A DNA stretch of 64,000 nucleotides from Algicella marina (GTDB taxonomy: Bacteria; Pseudomonadota; Alphaproteobacteria; Rhodobacterales; Rhodobacteraceae), in the NCBI RefSeq assembly GCF_009931615.1, contig NZ_CP046620.1, positions 2,371,501-2,435,500 of the forward strand, read 5' to 3'. Position numbers and translations under genes: made by a program. The notes under the pieces were generated by a model. That model was not told where the DNA came from. It ran no database searches and saw only the letters and a program-made list of their open reading frames with translations. Of the stretch, positions 7,792 through 17,382 are shown piece by piece (within the stretch, counting starts at the first letter, position 1; every line of letters begins with the position of its first letter).

Positions 7792-8641
7792 GCAATGGTC
7801 TCCGGTCGGATACAGAAAGGGAAGGAATCGGGATTTTCAAGCAACGCTCCCGGCCCCTTCGGCTGCGTCGAAAAAGCTTGAAAGCGTCGTGATCTCAGGG
7901 CGTGGGCCAGTCATTTTTCACCTCTGGGGAGCCGACTTGTTGTAATTGAATAACGTCACAATCTGGGTAATTGAAATGACATAACATTACAAGTCACGAT
8001 CAAACATTCGGATCGATATTTGATGGTCTCGTTGGAGAAGGAGAGTGTGACGTCTCCAGAGGTCCCAGGACGGTATCACCGCCTGAACGCCAAACAGGAC
8101 TGAACCTTCCACGACCTGCTGAACTTGCATTACGCTGAATGTCTCGTGCGCCCCACACACCTACAACGGGCTGTATGGATCGAAGTGGATACACGGCGGC
8201 GAGGCTCCGCATCAGCCGCCTTTCTCGTTCGCAAGATATTTTTTCCGCTGCATTCAAAATTTCCTGTTTGACTGAAATTCCAAATCGTAAATACTCCCTC
8301 TGGTTGATTGGTTAATCTGTCTGACCGGACGGAATGTATTTTAGTATCAAACCCTTGCAATTTTGATATCCGGAGAAGCTCGTGCCATATCCGCTTCCTA
8401 CACCTTTTGCGCGAACCATCGAGAACAGACGCGGCACCCGCGGAATTCACACCCAGTTCTAGCCAGCCTCGCACAGGCGACAGCCCGAGCACCAATTCTC
8501 GGGTCTTCGACGCCAACACCGCAAATTCCTAGCGATAACGGTGTCATCCTGCGACGACCCGCCTGAAATCACAAAAACCAACCAAAACGCCACTTTGCGC
8601 TTTCAGTGGCTTGGACAAAATAATCTATCAGGGAGATCCCA
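7792..8641. other. 850-bp intergenic region, no gene seen
   Basis: This divergent spacer holds the Zur-like palindrome and presumably the promoters of both the zinc operon and the RTX gene. Several frames are open (for example 8130-8519 minus), but none has a Shine-Dalgarno sequence, domain or sensible composition. The region is visibly more AT-rich than the flanking genes. Confidence 0.5.
7972..7991 (-). promoter_or_regulatory. Zur-like operator
   Basis: TGAAATGACATAACATTACA is a 20-bp imperfect dyad (14 of 20 positions symmetrical). It resembles the alphaproteobacterial Zur box, whose ideal form is close to GTAATGTTATAACATTAC. It lies 181 bp upstream of the DUF1826 start and is the only such sequence noticed in the gap. 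Repression by zinc-loaded Zur is inferred; Zur itself is not encoded in the window. Confidence 0.6.
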
Positions 8642-11600
8642 ATGTCAGGACTCATCAGCAGCTACAACCCGTTCGGTCCCTTCACCGCTGGAATCGACAA
8701 TATCCGAGGAGTAACCGCCAATCTTCTGGATGGCGTGACGGACGGAGGACACCCCGCTGGACTTCTGAGCGAAGTCATCGAAAACAGCTCGTCCCTGTCA
8801 GACAGTGTCGATGGCCGTCTCGACAGTCTCGAATGGCTCCCTGGCGACATACCCTCGAATGACTCGCTCTACCGCGACATCCACAATGATGTCCTCGACG
8901 CGCTGAACAGCCCCGATCCGGCCACGCAAGCCGAGGCACAGGCGATCCAGGATTGGCTCGATGACAACGGCCTGTGGGACGATGGCTACGCGGATTGGTG
9001 GGAGGATCAGAACGATCCCGACAACGGCGACGACCCCGAAGACTCTCCTACCGACGACGAGTCGCCCGAAGGAGACCGCGTCGATCCACTCGTAATAGAC
9101 CTCGACGGCGACGGCATCGAACTTTCTTCCGTGGAAAACTCCACCGCCAATTTTGACCTCGACGGCAACGGCTTTGCGGAGCGGACAGGCTGGGTCGATG
9201 CCGATGACGGTATTCTCGTCCGTGATATCGATGCGGACGGCAACATCCGCGATATCTCCGAACTCTTCGGCGACACAGACGGCCATGTGGATGGGTTCAG
9301 CAACCTCTCCTCCTTCGACGAAAACGCCGACGGCGTGATCGACGCCTCCGATGCGATCTTCGCGGAGCTCCAAATCTGGCGCGATCTCGATCAGGACGGG
9401 GTCTCCGACAGCGGCGAACTCTTCTCCATGAGTGCCATTGGAATCACAGCCATCAGCCTCAGCACGACGGCACTCAATAGCACGATTGCAGGTAACGAGG
9501 TTCCACTCGGTTCGACGGTTACCTTTGACGACGGCAGCACCTCGACGATGGTCGATGTCTTCTTCTCCCGCAATCCTTTCGACAGCAACGTCGTGCTCGA
9601 CCCGGAGTTCGAGGCGAGTGTCGAAGCGCAGCTGCTGCCGCAACTCTTCGGTTCCGGCGCCGTCGCCTCCACCACCGTCGCTCTCACCCTGGACCCAAGC
9701 CTTGCTACCGATGCGCAGGCGATGCTGACAATGCTGGAAGAAGGCCGGATCGACGATTACCACGCCGCGTTCGAAGACTTCCTCATCGACTGGGCGGGTG
9801 CCGGCTCAGCCTCCGAAACAGGCCGCGGCCCTCATGTGAATGGTCAAAAGCTGGCAACACTGGAAGCCTTCTTCGACCAGGGCTTCGTGCAGCTTGTGGG
9901 CTCCACCCCGATGAGCGACCCGCAAAACGCCGCCACCGGCGCCCAAATGGACGAACTTTTTGACACCTATCGGGATTGGCTGTCGATCCGCTTCATCGCT
10001 CAGGCGGCCATGTCCTCCGTGGCTCTTACGGTGACGGACACGACCACCGATCAGGACATCGCCGATGCGTTTGCCGCACATCCGTTGAGCGGCCTGGCTT
10101 TCCTCGTGGACGGCTACTCGGAGCGTGATTTCCGCACGTCCGGTTCGATGGAGAGCGTTCTCGAAGGCCTGGAGGCCGCCGTCACAACCGAGGTTGTCTC
10201 CCCGGCCGGGGCAGCTTCTATCGCCCATCTTCTGGAATATGATTACCGCAACAGCGGCCAGACGTTCGACGCGCTTCTTCGGTCTTCCGCCGAAAGTGCG
10301 GGTCTCGCGGAAGATTCTCTGTTCTTCGCCGAACTCATCTACAGTGGCACGCACCAGATACTCGAAGGCACCGAGTCAGGTGACACCTTAGCACTCACCA
10401 GCGGGTCGGGATATTTCCTCGGAAGAGGCGGCGACGACACCCTGTCGAACACGGGCGGAAACAACGTCTTCTTCGGCGGAGAAGGTGACGATACGCTGAT
10501 CAGTGGCGACGGATCCGACCACTATCACTACGCCCTCGGCGACGGAAGCGACCTGATCCGCGATTATGATCCCAGCAGCAATTCCGGCTCTGACACCCTG
10601 ACGTTCTCTGACATCGCCAGCACCGACGTGACGATGGTGCAGAGCTCATACGACCTCGTCATCACCACCTCGACCGGCGAGACGATCACCATCGACAACT
10701 ATTTCGACACGGATCAGGACTATGCGATCGAGTCGATTGTCTTCTCCGATGGTGTGACGCTCAGCTGGCAGGACGTGCGGGATCGTTCCGTCGCCGATCA
10801 GGTGGCGCTCGGCCATGCCACAATCTACGGCACGGAGTTGCAGGAAAACTACGTCCACACCTCGGGCGACGGCTCCTACGTCATCAATGATTACGACTTC
10901 AGCTCCAACACCGCCAATGACACGCTGACCTTCGCCGATCAGGCCAGCACCGACGTGACGATGGTGCAGAGCTCATACGACCTCGTCATCACCACCTCGA
11001 CCGGCGAGACGGTCACCATCGACAACTATTTCGACACGGATCAGGACTATGCGATCGAGTCGATTGTCTTCTCCGATGGTGTGACGCTCAGCTGGCAGGA
11101 CGTGCGGGATCGTTCCGTCGCCGATCAGGTGGCGCTCGGCCATGCCACAATCTACGGCACGGAGTTGCAGGAAAACTACGTCCACACCTCGGGCGACGGA
11201 TCCTACGTCATCAATGATTACGACTTCAGCTCGAATTCAGCCACCGACACGCTGACCTTCGCCGACCAGGCCAGCACCGACGTGACGATGGTGCAGAGCT
11301 CATACGACCTCGTCATCACCACCTCGACCGGCGAGACGGTCACCATCGACAACTATTTCGACACCGATGCCGACTTCCACATCGAGCAGATCGCCTTCTC
11401 CGATGGTGTGACGCTCAGCTGGCAGAACGTGCGGGATCGTTCGGTCGCCGATCAGGTGGCGGCCGGTCAAGCCATCATCTTCGGCACCGAACTGGAGGAG
11501 AACTACGTCCATACCTCGGGCGACGGCTCCTACATGATCCGCGACTACGACTTCAGTTCCAACACCGCCAATGACAGGCTGACCTTCTCGGACATCGCCA

Positions 11601-13417
11601 GCACCGACGTGACGATGGTGCAGAACTCCTACGACCTCGTCATCACCACTTCCGGTGGCGAGACGATCACCATCGACAACTATTTCGACACCGATCAGGA
11701 CTACAACATCGAATACCTCACCTTCTCGGACGGTATCTCGATGGGCTGGCAGAACGTGCGGGATCGCTCGGTCGCCGACCAGGTTGCCGAAGGATACGCC
11801 GTCGTCGAGGGAACGGAACTGCGCGAGAACTACGTCCACACCTCCGGCGACGGCTCCTACATAATCCGCGATTACGATTACAGCTCCAACACGGCTACGG
11901 ATACGCTGACCTTCACCGACCAGGCCAGCACCGACGTGACGATGGTGCAGAACGCCTACGATCTCGTCATCACCACATCGACCGGCGAAACGATCACCAT
12001 CGACAACTACTTCGACACCGATCAGGACTACAACATCGAGGAACTCGTCTTCACCGATGGTGTCACGCTGAACTGGCAGAACGTGCGGGATCGCTCGGTC
12101 GCCGACCAGGTTGCCGAAGGATACGCCGTCGTCGAGGGAACGGAACTGCGCGAGAACTACGTCCACACCTCCGGCGACGGCTCCTACATAATCCGCGATT
12201 ACGATTACAGCTCCAACACGGCTACGGATACGCTGACCTTCACCGACCAGGCCAGCACCGACGTGACGATGGTGCAGAACGCCTACGATCTCGTCATCAC
12301 CACATCGACCGGCGAAACGATCACCATCGACAACTACTTCGACACCGATCAGGACTACAACATCGAGGAACTCGTCTTCACCGATGGTGTCACGCTGAAC
12401 TGGCAAGGCGTGCGCGATCGCTCGGTCGCCGACCAGATTGCGGAAGGCTACGCGGTGGTCGAGGGAACGGAGCTGCGCGAGAACTACGTCCACAACTCCG
12501 GCGACGGCTCCTACATAATCCGCGATTACGATTACAGCTCCAACACGGCTACAGACACGCTCACCTTCACCGACCAGGCCAGCACCGACGTGACGATGGT
12601 GCAAAACGCCTACGATCTCGTCATCACCACATCGGGCGGCGAAACGATCACCATCGACAACTACTTCGACACCGATCAGGACTATAACATCGAGGAACTC
12701 GTCTTCACCGATGGTGTCACGTTGAACTGGCAAGGCGTGCGCGATCGCTCGGTCGCCGACCAGGTCGCCGAAGGCTACGCGGTCGTTGAGGGAACGGAAC
12801 TGCGCGAGAACTACGTCCACAACTCCGGCGACGGCTCCTACACGATCCGTGATTACGACTACAGTTCGAACACCGCTACGGATACGCTAACCTTCGCCGA
12901 TCTGGACAGCACCGACGTGACGGTAATCCAAAACTCCTACGATCTGGTCATCACCACGTCCGGCGAGGACGTCGTCACGATCGACAACTACTTCGACACC
13001 GATCAGGACTACAACATCGAGCAGATCAGCTTTGCCGATGGCGTGACACTGAACTGGCAGGGCGTGCGTGACCGGTCCGTGGCCGATCAACTGGCCGAAG
13101 GTTACGCGGTGATCGAGGGTACGGAACTGCAGGAGAACTACGTCCACTCCACGGGGGATGGCTCATACATGATCCGCGATTACGATTACAGCTCGAACAG
13201 CGCGACCGACACCTTCCTGTTCACCGATCAGGATCAGGCAGACGTTACCCTGGCCGTTGGCGCCACCAACGACCTCGTGATGACGACCAGCGGCGGAGAA
13301 ACCATCACGATCGACAACTACTTCGACAGTGACATGGACTACGCGATGGACCAGATTTCCTTCGCCGACGGAACCACACTGACTTGGCAGGACGTCAACA
13401 ACATGCTGCTCGTCTGA
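8642..13417 (+). CDS. RTX-type calcium-binding exoprotein with nine tandem 109-aa repeats
   Basis: A 1591-aa acidic protein. Residues 1-130 are a unique Asp/Asn-rich head. About 140-270 is the block common to RTX hemolysin-type proteins: DPLVIDLDGDGIELSS, FDLDGNGFAERTGWVD, then the EF-hand-like DENADGVIDASDAIF and DLDQDGVSDSGELF. About 595-640 holds two RTX nonapeptide stretches (GRGGDDTLS, GGEGDDTLI). From about 626 to the end run nine units of the hemolysin-related calcium-binding type, each with DYxxSSN, YDLVITTS, ITIDNYFDTDQDY and F[ST]DGVTL. There is no cleavable signal peptide, so type I secretion through a C-terminal signal is expected. No type I secretion genes are in the window. GGGAGA precedes the ATG. 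A surface adhesin or matrix role is likely; toxicity is not indicated by any catalytic or pore domain. Confidence 0.88.
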   Translation: MSGLISSYNPFGPFTAGIDNIRGVTANLLDGVTDGGHPAGLLSEVIENSSSLSDSVDGRLDSLEWLPGDIPSNDSLYRDIHNDVLDALNSPDPATQAEAQAIQDWLDDNGLWDDGYADWWEDQNDPDNGDDPEDSPTDDESPEGDRVDPLVIDLDGDGIELSSVENSTANFDLDGNGFAERTGWVDADDGILVRDIDADGNIRDISELFGDTDGHVDGFSNLSSFDENADGVIDASDAIFAELQIWRDLDQDGVSDSGELFSMSAIGITAISLSTTALNSTIAGNEVPLGSTVTFDDGSTSTMVDVFFSRNPFDSNVVLDPEFEASVEAQLLPQLFGSGAVASTTVALTLDPSLATDAQAMLTMLEEGRIDDYHAAFEDFLIDWAGAGSASETGRGPHVNGQKLATLEAFFDQGFVQLVGSTPMSDPQNAATGAQMDELFDTYRDWLSIRFIAQAAMSSVALTVTDTTTDQDIADAFAAHPLSGLAFLVDGYSERDFRTSGSMESVLEGLEAAVTTEVVSPAGAASIAHLLEYDYRNSGQTFDALLRSSAESAGLAEDSLFFAELIYSGTHQILEGTESGDTLALTSGSGYFLGRGGDDTLSNTGGNNVFFGGEGDDTLISGDGSDHYHYALGDGSDLIRDYDPSSNSGSDTLTFSDIASTDVTMVQSSYDLVITTSTGETITIDNYFDTDQDYAIESIVFSDGVTLSWQDVRDRSVADQVALGHATIYGTELQENYVHTSGDGSYVINDYDFSSNTANDTLTFADQASTDVTMVQSSYDLVITTSTGETVTIDNYFDTDQDYAIESIVFSDGVTLSWQDVRDRSVADQVALGHATIYGTELQENYVHTSGDGSYVINDYDFSSNSATDTLTFADQASTDVTMVQSSYDLVITTSTGETVTIDNYFDTDADFHIEQIAFSDGVTLSWQNVRDRSVADQVAAGQAIIFGTELEENYVHTSGDGSYMIRDYDFSSNTANDRLTFSDIASTDVTMVQNSYDLVITTSGGETITIDNYFDTDQDYNIEYLTFSDGISMGWQNVRDRSVADQVAEGYAVVEGTELRENYVHTSGDGSYIIRDYDYSSNTATDTLTFTDQASTDVTMVQNAYDLVITTSTGETITIDNYFDTDQDYNIEELVFTDGVTLNWQNVRDRSVADQVAEGYAVVEGTELRENYVHTSGDGSYIIRDYDYSSNTATDTLTFTDQASTDVTMVQNAYDLVITTSTGETITIDNYFDTDQDYNIEELVFTDGVTLNWQGVRDRSVADQIAEGYAVVEGTELRENYVHNSGDGSYIIRDYDYSSNTATDTLTFTDQASTDVTMVQNAYDLVITTSGGETITIDNYFDTDQDYNIEELVFTDGVTLNWQGVRDRSVADQVAEGYAVVEGTELRENYVHNSGDGSYTIRDYDYSSNTATDTLTFADLDSTDVTVIQNSYDLVITTSGEDVVTIDNYFDTDQDYNIEQISFADGVTLNWQGVRDRSVADQLAEGYAVIEGTELQENYVHSTGDGSYMIRDYDYSSNSATDTFLFTDQDQADVTLAVGATNDLVMTTSGGETITIDNYFDSDMDYAMDQISFADGTTLTWQDVNNMLLV
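10517..13417 (+). repeat. tandem array of 327-bp units (8 full plus 1 partial)
   Basis: Equivalent positions (the S/Q codon before TDVT/ADVT) fall at 10619, 10946, 11273, 11600, 11927, 12254, 12581, 12908 and 13235, an exact period of 327 bp or 109 codons. The units beginning at 11825 and 12152 are identical base for base over at least 250 nt, and the first two full units are nearly so. The outer units have diverged. This pattern indicates recent unequal exchange or slippage inside the array. Confidence 0.95.
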
Positions 13418-13425
13418 TCAACACA

Positions 13426-13458
13426 GCGCATCGCGGCGCAATAAACGCCGCGATGCGC
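13426..13458 (+). terminator. hairpin after RTX gene
   Basis: A 13-bp perfect stem (GCGCATCGCGGCG, 13426-13438, with 13446-13458) and 7-nt loop CAATAAA lie 8 bp after the RTX stop. No T-run follows, so it is either a weak terminator or an mRNA 3'-end stabiliser. Confidence 0.55.
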
Positions 13459-13706
13459 AATCCGTTCAATCCGCGTCATGTGCGTTGCAACTTCAGGATC
13501 GCTCATGGGCCACGCAGCGGCAAACCGAAGACGCAATGGCAAGCGTATCACGTCAAAACATACTCAAAAGGTTGCGCCTCCGGCAAAAATGGTGCGGTTC
13601 ACTCTGCACACCATGCACGGGCAAGCTCCTTCACATTGCCCGAACGAACTGATCGCTCCCGTCGGTCACTTTCTTTCCCTCTTCTGTCGCCTAGCTAGGC
13701 GAGCGC

Positions 13707-14648
13707 TCAGGAAAACATGCTTCGGTATTCACCAAGCTGAAGACCGAACCGGCGCTGGAACGCCCGGCGCATCCGTTGCAGATCACCAAAGCCACTTTCG
13801 GCCGCGACGCGCTTGAGGGGGACATCGCTCTGCAAAAGCGTGCGGGCATGGTCGACCCGCACTTTTTCGACGAACTGCGCCGGGGTTTCATGAACGTCAC
13901 GTTTGAACCGCCGGGTAAGCGTCCTCGAGTTCATTCCCGCCTCCTCCGCCATTGCTTCGAGTGACCAATCGCGCTGTGGTTGGGTCACGACCTGCTCGAT
14001 CAGTCTTGCCAAAGCACCCCTGTCTGAAAATTGGCCGACAAGGAACGATGAGTACTGGCTTTGCCCGCCAGTCCGGCGCAACTGCACGATCAGTTCACGC
14101 GCAACCGCCAGTGCGATGGTCGGGCCGCAATCGGCCTCAATGATCGCCAGTGCCAGATCGATGCCCGTTGTCACCCCGGCAGACGTCAACACATTGCCTT
14201 CGGAAATGCTGATGCGATCCAGATCCCAGGACACGCTCGGATAGGCACGGGTATCCTCGAGCCGGGACCAGTGCGTCGTCGCCCGTCGGCCGTCCAGCAC
14301 CCCTGCCGCAGCCAGAACCAGAGCGCCGGAACAGACTGAAATGATCCGCCCCTTCCCCTCCGCGCGCTTCCGGATTGCCTGCAATGCCTTGTCGTTCTCG
14401 ATCAGGCTATCAACGCCGTTGCCGCCGGGAACCAGCAGATCATCGCAGGTCATGTCGCCCGTCAGCACTCCCTCGACAGACAATTGCAAACCACAGCAGG
14501 ATCGGACGGGCCTGCCATCGGTCGAGATGAAACGCATTACATAGGCGAGCCGATCGTCACTATTTGCCGCCACGAATGCCTGAACCGGGCCGGAGACATC
14601 CAGCAAGTTCACACCGTCAAAGAGGAGAACATCGATCTTGCGCGTCAT
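13707..14648 (-). CDS. GlxA family transcriptional regulator (DJ-1/PfpI + AraC)
   Basis: A 313-aa protein. Residues 1-190 form a DJ-1/PfpI-like amidotransferase fold with the nucleophile-elbow sequence ISVCSGALVLAAAG. Residues 205-313 form an AraC-type DNA-binding domain with two helix-turn-helices (SLEAMAEEAGMNSRTLTRRF and LKRVAAESGFGDLQRMRRAF). This is the GlxA layout of regulators that sense small metabolites. The ATG at 14648 starts TRKIDVLLFDGVNLLDVSGP, the conserved N-terminus; the longer frame is spurious. It is divergent from the MFS gene, its likely target. Confidence 0.88.
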   Translation of the reverse strand: MTRKIDVLLFDGVNLLDVSGPVQAFVAANSDDRLAYVMRFISTDGRPVRSCCGLQLSVEGVLTGDMTCDDLLVPGGNGVDSLIENDKALQAIRKRAEGKGRIISVCSGALVLAAAGVLDGRRATTHWSRLEDTRAYPSVSWDLDRISISEGNVLTSAGVTTGIDLALAIIEADCGPTIALAVARELIVQLRRTGGQSQYSSFLVGQFSDRGALARLIEQVVTQPQRDWSLEAMAEEAGMNSRTLTRRFKRDVHETPAQFVEKVRVDHARTLLQSDVPLKRVAAESGFGDLQRMRRAFQRRFGLQLGEYRSMFS

Positions 14649-14757
14649 GGATAATTTGTCTTTTTTTGATGCATAAATGACATTTAAGACATTTCTGCTG
14701 GCAGCTAAACGAAACTGTGTCAACCGGCAATGCAAACGGACCCAGCAGATAGCAACC

Positions 14758-15945
14758 ATGTCGACCCTTATGAACCGGACCTTTCTGGGCCTGCTTCTGG
14801 CCAACACGATCCTCGGCGCGGCGATGCCCATGCTGCTTATCCTCGGGGGGGTGACGGGCCTCATGCTGGCACCCACGCCCGCTCTGGCGACGCTACCGGC
14901 ATCGGTGCAGGCGCTCGCCAGTCTGGTCGCGGCCGCACCGTTCTCGCTTCTGATGGGACGGATGGGCCGCAGGGTCGGTTTCGCAGTGGGCTCTCTTGTC
15001 GCTCTCGCCGGCGCATTGGTCGCGACCCATGCGCTGGTGTCACAGGATTTCATCCTGCTGTGCCTTGGGCACTTCGGGCTTGGCGCGGGTTTGGCGTCTT
15101 TCCAGTACTTTCGCTTTGCCGCGGGCGAGGCGGTGAATGCCGAATGGCAACCCGTTGCGATCTCACTGATGATGACCTCTGGCCTGATCGCGGCCGTCGG
15201 TGGGCCGCAACTGTTCATCATGGCGAAGGATATGCTGGCCCCCGTGCCTCTGGCCGGGGCCTACGCGGCACTGGCCGTCATCCTGCTCGTCGGAATCGCC
15301 CCGCTCGCTGCCGTTCGCCTGCCACGGCCCGAACGCGCGACCACCGAAACGCCCAAGCGCAGGTTCGCCGCTTTCGCCGCACTGCGCCGCGGCCCAATTC
15401 GCCGCGCCGTGGGGATTGCCGCCGTCTCGCAAGGCGTCATGATTTTTCTGATGATCCCGACGCCATTGGCGATGATCGGTTGTGGTTTCAGCGAGGATAC
15501 CGCTGGAGATGTGATCCGTTGGCACATCGTCGCTATGTTTGCGCCAAGTTTTTTCACCGGCTTCCTGATCCGGCGTTTCGGGGCGCAGCACATTGCGATC
15601 ATCGGGCTCATCCTGATGATCGCCGCCGGGCTGGCCGCCGCCGCTGGACTCTCAGCGATCCATTTCTATGGGTCACTGACTATTCTGGGGATGGGCTGGA
15701 ACCTCGGCTTCATCGGCGCCACCACCATGCTGGCGGTTGCAGTCGCGCCGTCAGAGAGGGCAGCCGTTCAAGGCCTCAACGATACCCTGATCGCGCTGGT
15801 CTCGACGCTCTGCGCCTTTGCGGCCGGAATGGTGATCTCGGGCCTTGGCTGGGCGGTACTCGCGCTGATCGGCATCGCCATTGTTCTCGTGGCGCTCGCC
15901 ACGATGGCGCTGGACAAGACAGAGCCTGCCTTAACCCACATCTGA
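14758..15945 (+). CDS. MFS transporter
   Basis: About 395 residues forming roughly 12 membrane helices. The motif LMGRMGRRVGFAVGSLVAL matches the loop 2-3 signature of the major facilitator superfamily. The start was set at 14758 (STLMNRTFLGLLLANTILGA after Met) because the first helix begins there; no strong Shine-Dalgarno sequence separates it from the ATG at 14677. An efflux role for a small molecule is likely. The substrate is unknown, but the divergent GlxA regulator and the following DUF1272 and PPOX genes suggest one detoxification unit. A run of seven G lies in the coding sequence near 14845. Confidence 0.82.
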   Translation: MSTLMNRTFLGLLLANTILGAAMPMLLILGGVTGLMLAPTPALATLPASVQALASLVAAAPFSLLMGRMGRRVGFAVGSLVALAGALVATHALVSQDFILLCLGHFGLGAGLASFQYFRFAAGEAVNAEWQPVAISLMMTSGLIAAVGGPQLFIMAKDMLAPVPLAGAYAALAVILLVGIAPLAAVRLPRPERATTETPKRRFAAFAALRRGPIRRAVGIAAVSQGVMIFLMIPTPLAMIGCGFSEDTAGDVIRWHIVAMFAPSFFTGFLIRRFGAQHIAIIGLILMIAAGLAAAAGLSAIHFYGSLTILGMGWNLGFIGATTMLAVAVAPSERAAVQGLNDTLIALVSTLCAFAAGMVISGLGWAVLALIGIAIVLVALATMALDKTEPALTHI

Positions 15946-15959
15946 CCAAGGAGAAACCA

Positions 15960-16274
15960 ATGCTGGAACTCAGGCCGAACTGCGAATGGTGTAACCGGGA
16001 TTTGCCCCATGACGCCACCGATGCTCGCATCTGCACCTACGAATGCACCTACTGTGCACATTGCGTTGACACCGTGCTGCACAACGTCTGTCCAACCTGT
16101 GGCGGCAATTTCGCACCCCGCCCGATCCGACCGAAGGCGGCGTACCAGCCTACGCTGACCTTGGGCCTGATCAACGATCCCGCGTCTGCCACGCGCAAGC
16201 AATCGAGATGGTCGGCGGAGCAGGTTGCCGCATTGAGCGAACAGCTGCGCGCCGTTGCCCCCGCCGACCGATAG
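15960..16274 (+). CDS. DUF1272 Cys-rich protein
   Basis: A 104-aa protein whose first half is Cys-rich: LRPNCEWCNRDLP, ICTYECTYCAHCVD and VCPTCGGNF give four CxxC/CxxxC pairs typical of DUF1272, a presumed zinc-ribbon-like fold. AAGGAGA precedes the ATG. It follows the MFS stop by 14 bp, so it is probably in the same transcript. The function is unknown; the tail after residue 70 is not conserved-looking. Confidence 0.8.
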   Translation: MLELRPNCEWCNRDLPHDATDARICTYECTYCAHCVDTVLHNVCPTCGGNFAPRPIRPKAAYQPTLTLGLINDPASATRKQSRWSAEQVAALSEQLRAVAPADR

Positions 16275-16321
16275 CATCTGACAGAACCATGCAAACCGAG
16301 TACCTGAAGCGGAGAACGCCG

Positions 16322-16936
16322 ATGAAATTTGTCGAAAGCCGGGACGAGTTGCGAAACGCTTTTGAGGCGACCCACGAGGTTGCGGTGCAAAAGCAGTTGC
16401 TCAGGATTGATGGCCATTCGCGCCGGTTCATCGAAAAATCGCCATTCGTGTTCATCGGCTCGCAGAACAGCTCGGGCAGGGGCGACGTATCCCCGAAGGG
16501 CGACCAACCCGGATTTGTCCACATTCTGGACGAGCAGACGCTGGCGATCCCCGATCGCCCCGGCAACAACCGGCTGGACACCTGGGAAAACGTGATTGCC
16601 AATCCGGCGGTCGGTCTTCTCTTCCTGATCCCCGGAATGAATGAGACATTACGGATCAACGGCGAAGCGCGGCTGACACTAGACAGCGATCTGTGTGCCC
16701 GGCTGCATGTCAACGGCCGCCCTGCCCTCGCCGTTCTCATCGTCAAGGTGGACGAAGTTTACATGCATTGCGCCAAAGCCTTCATCCGGTCGAACCTGTG
16801 GTCGCCGAAAACATGGCCCGACCGCTCGGAGATGCCGACGCTGGGAGAAATTCTCAAGGATCAGGCCCGGCTGGCCGCATCCGCAGAGGAATTCGATGAG
16901 GTTCTCGATGAGGTCTACAAGACCACGCTTTGGTAG
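16322..16936 (+). CDS. pyridoxamine-phosphate-oxidase-like flavoprotein
   Basis: A 204-aa protein of the PNPOx-like split-barrel superfamily, close in layout to the FMN-dependent MSMEG_1061 group. Visible elements are SPFVFIGSQNSSGRGDVSPK (flavin-contact strand), ENVIANPAVGLLFLIPGMNE and the C-terminal RSNLWSPKTWP. The ATG at 16322 follows GGAGAA; the longer frame overlaps DUF1272. It likely reduces a small electrophile or cofactor-like compound using FMN. It is the third gene of the MFS cluster. Confidence 0.78.
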   Translation: MKFVESRDELRNAFEATHEVAVQKQLLRIDGHSRRFIEKSPFVFIGSQNSSGRGDVSPKGDQPGFVHILDEQTLAIPDRPGNNRLDTWENVIANPAVGLLFLIPGMNETLRINGEARLTLDSDLCARLHVNGRPALAVLIVKVDEVYMHCAKAFIRSNLWSPKTWPDRSEMPTLGEILKDQARLAASAEEFDEVLDEVYKTTLW

Positions 16937-17382
16937 CCTGATCGCCACGGCCGCGATCAAAGCCTTTTCCGAGCTGCTTCCTACATCCAGTAGCGCTTTC
17001 TACTGATCGCCATGCGCGGTCACTGACCTTTTCATTGAGATGGTTGTGTCAGTGACTAGCGGAGGTGTGTCCAATGCATGGCCGCTCAGCGGCCGAATTT
17101 ACAGTTTGCTGACTTTCTACTTATTCCGCTGCCGACATTCAGAAAGCGCAGCGTCAAACGCTTTGGGCTCGGAACAGACCTTCGTTGCATGACCAACGAG
17201 CCGCGGCCTCTTCGTCATGCAAGCGGTCTGACAGCAGAGCCCGTTTTGCCAACATCTAGCAGTTTTTTCGATGGCGGAGGGGATGGGTCAGACGTCGAAC
17301 CTTCTCCGCCAATCCAACGACTATCCGGCGATGCCAAACGTGACCTCTGCTTGCCCGCAAACAGCCCGCGTGTATTTGCCGT
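16937..17382. other. 446-bp gap, no gene seen
   Basis: The gap between two convergent units contains a 9-bp inverted repeat (GTCACTGAC at 17019-17027 and its complement at 17048-17056) that may act as a terminator after the flavoprotein gene. Open frames here (17078-17554 plus, 17256-17465 minus) show no family features. Confidence 0.4.

Noticed and set aside
8130-8519. 129-aa minus-strand frame in the zinc-operon/RTX spacer
   Set aside because: No ribosome site, Cys/Arg/Ser-rich random composition, no neighbours to support it.
11300-12820. 506-aa open frame on the minus strand inside the RTX gene
   Set aside because: It is the antisense shadow of the in-frame 327-bp repeats; because the repeat length is divisible by three, one open antisense unit is open in all copies.
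10517-13417. CRISPR-like periodic repeat
   Set aside because: Units are 327 bp, coding and contiguous with no spacers; it is a protein-domain array.
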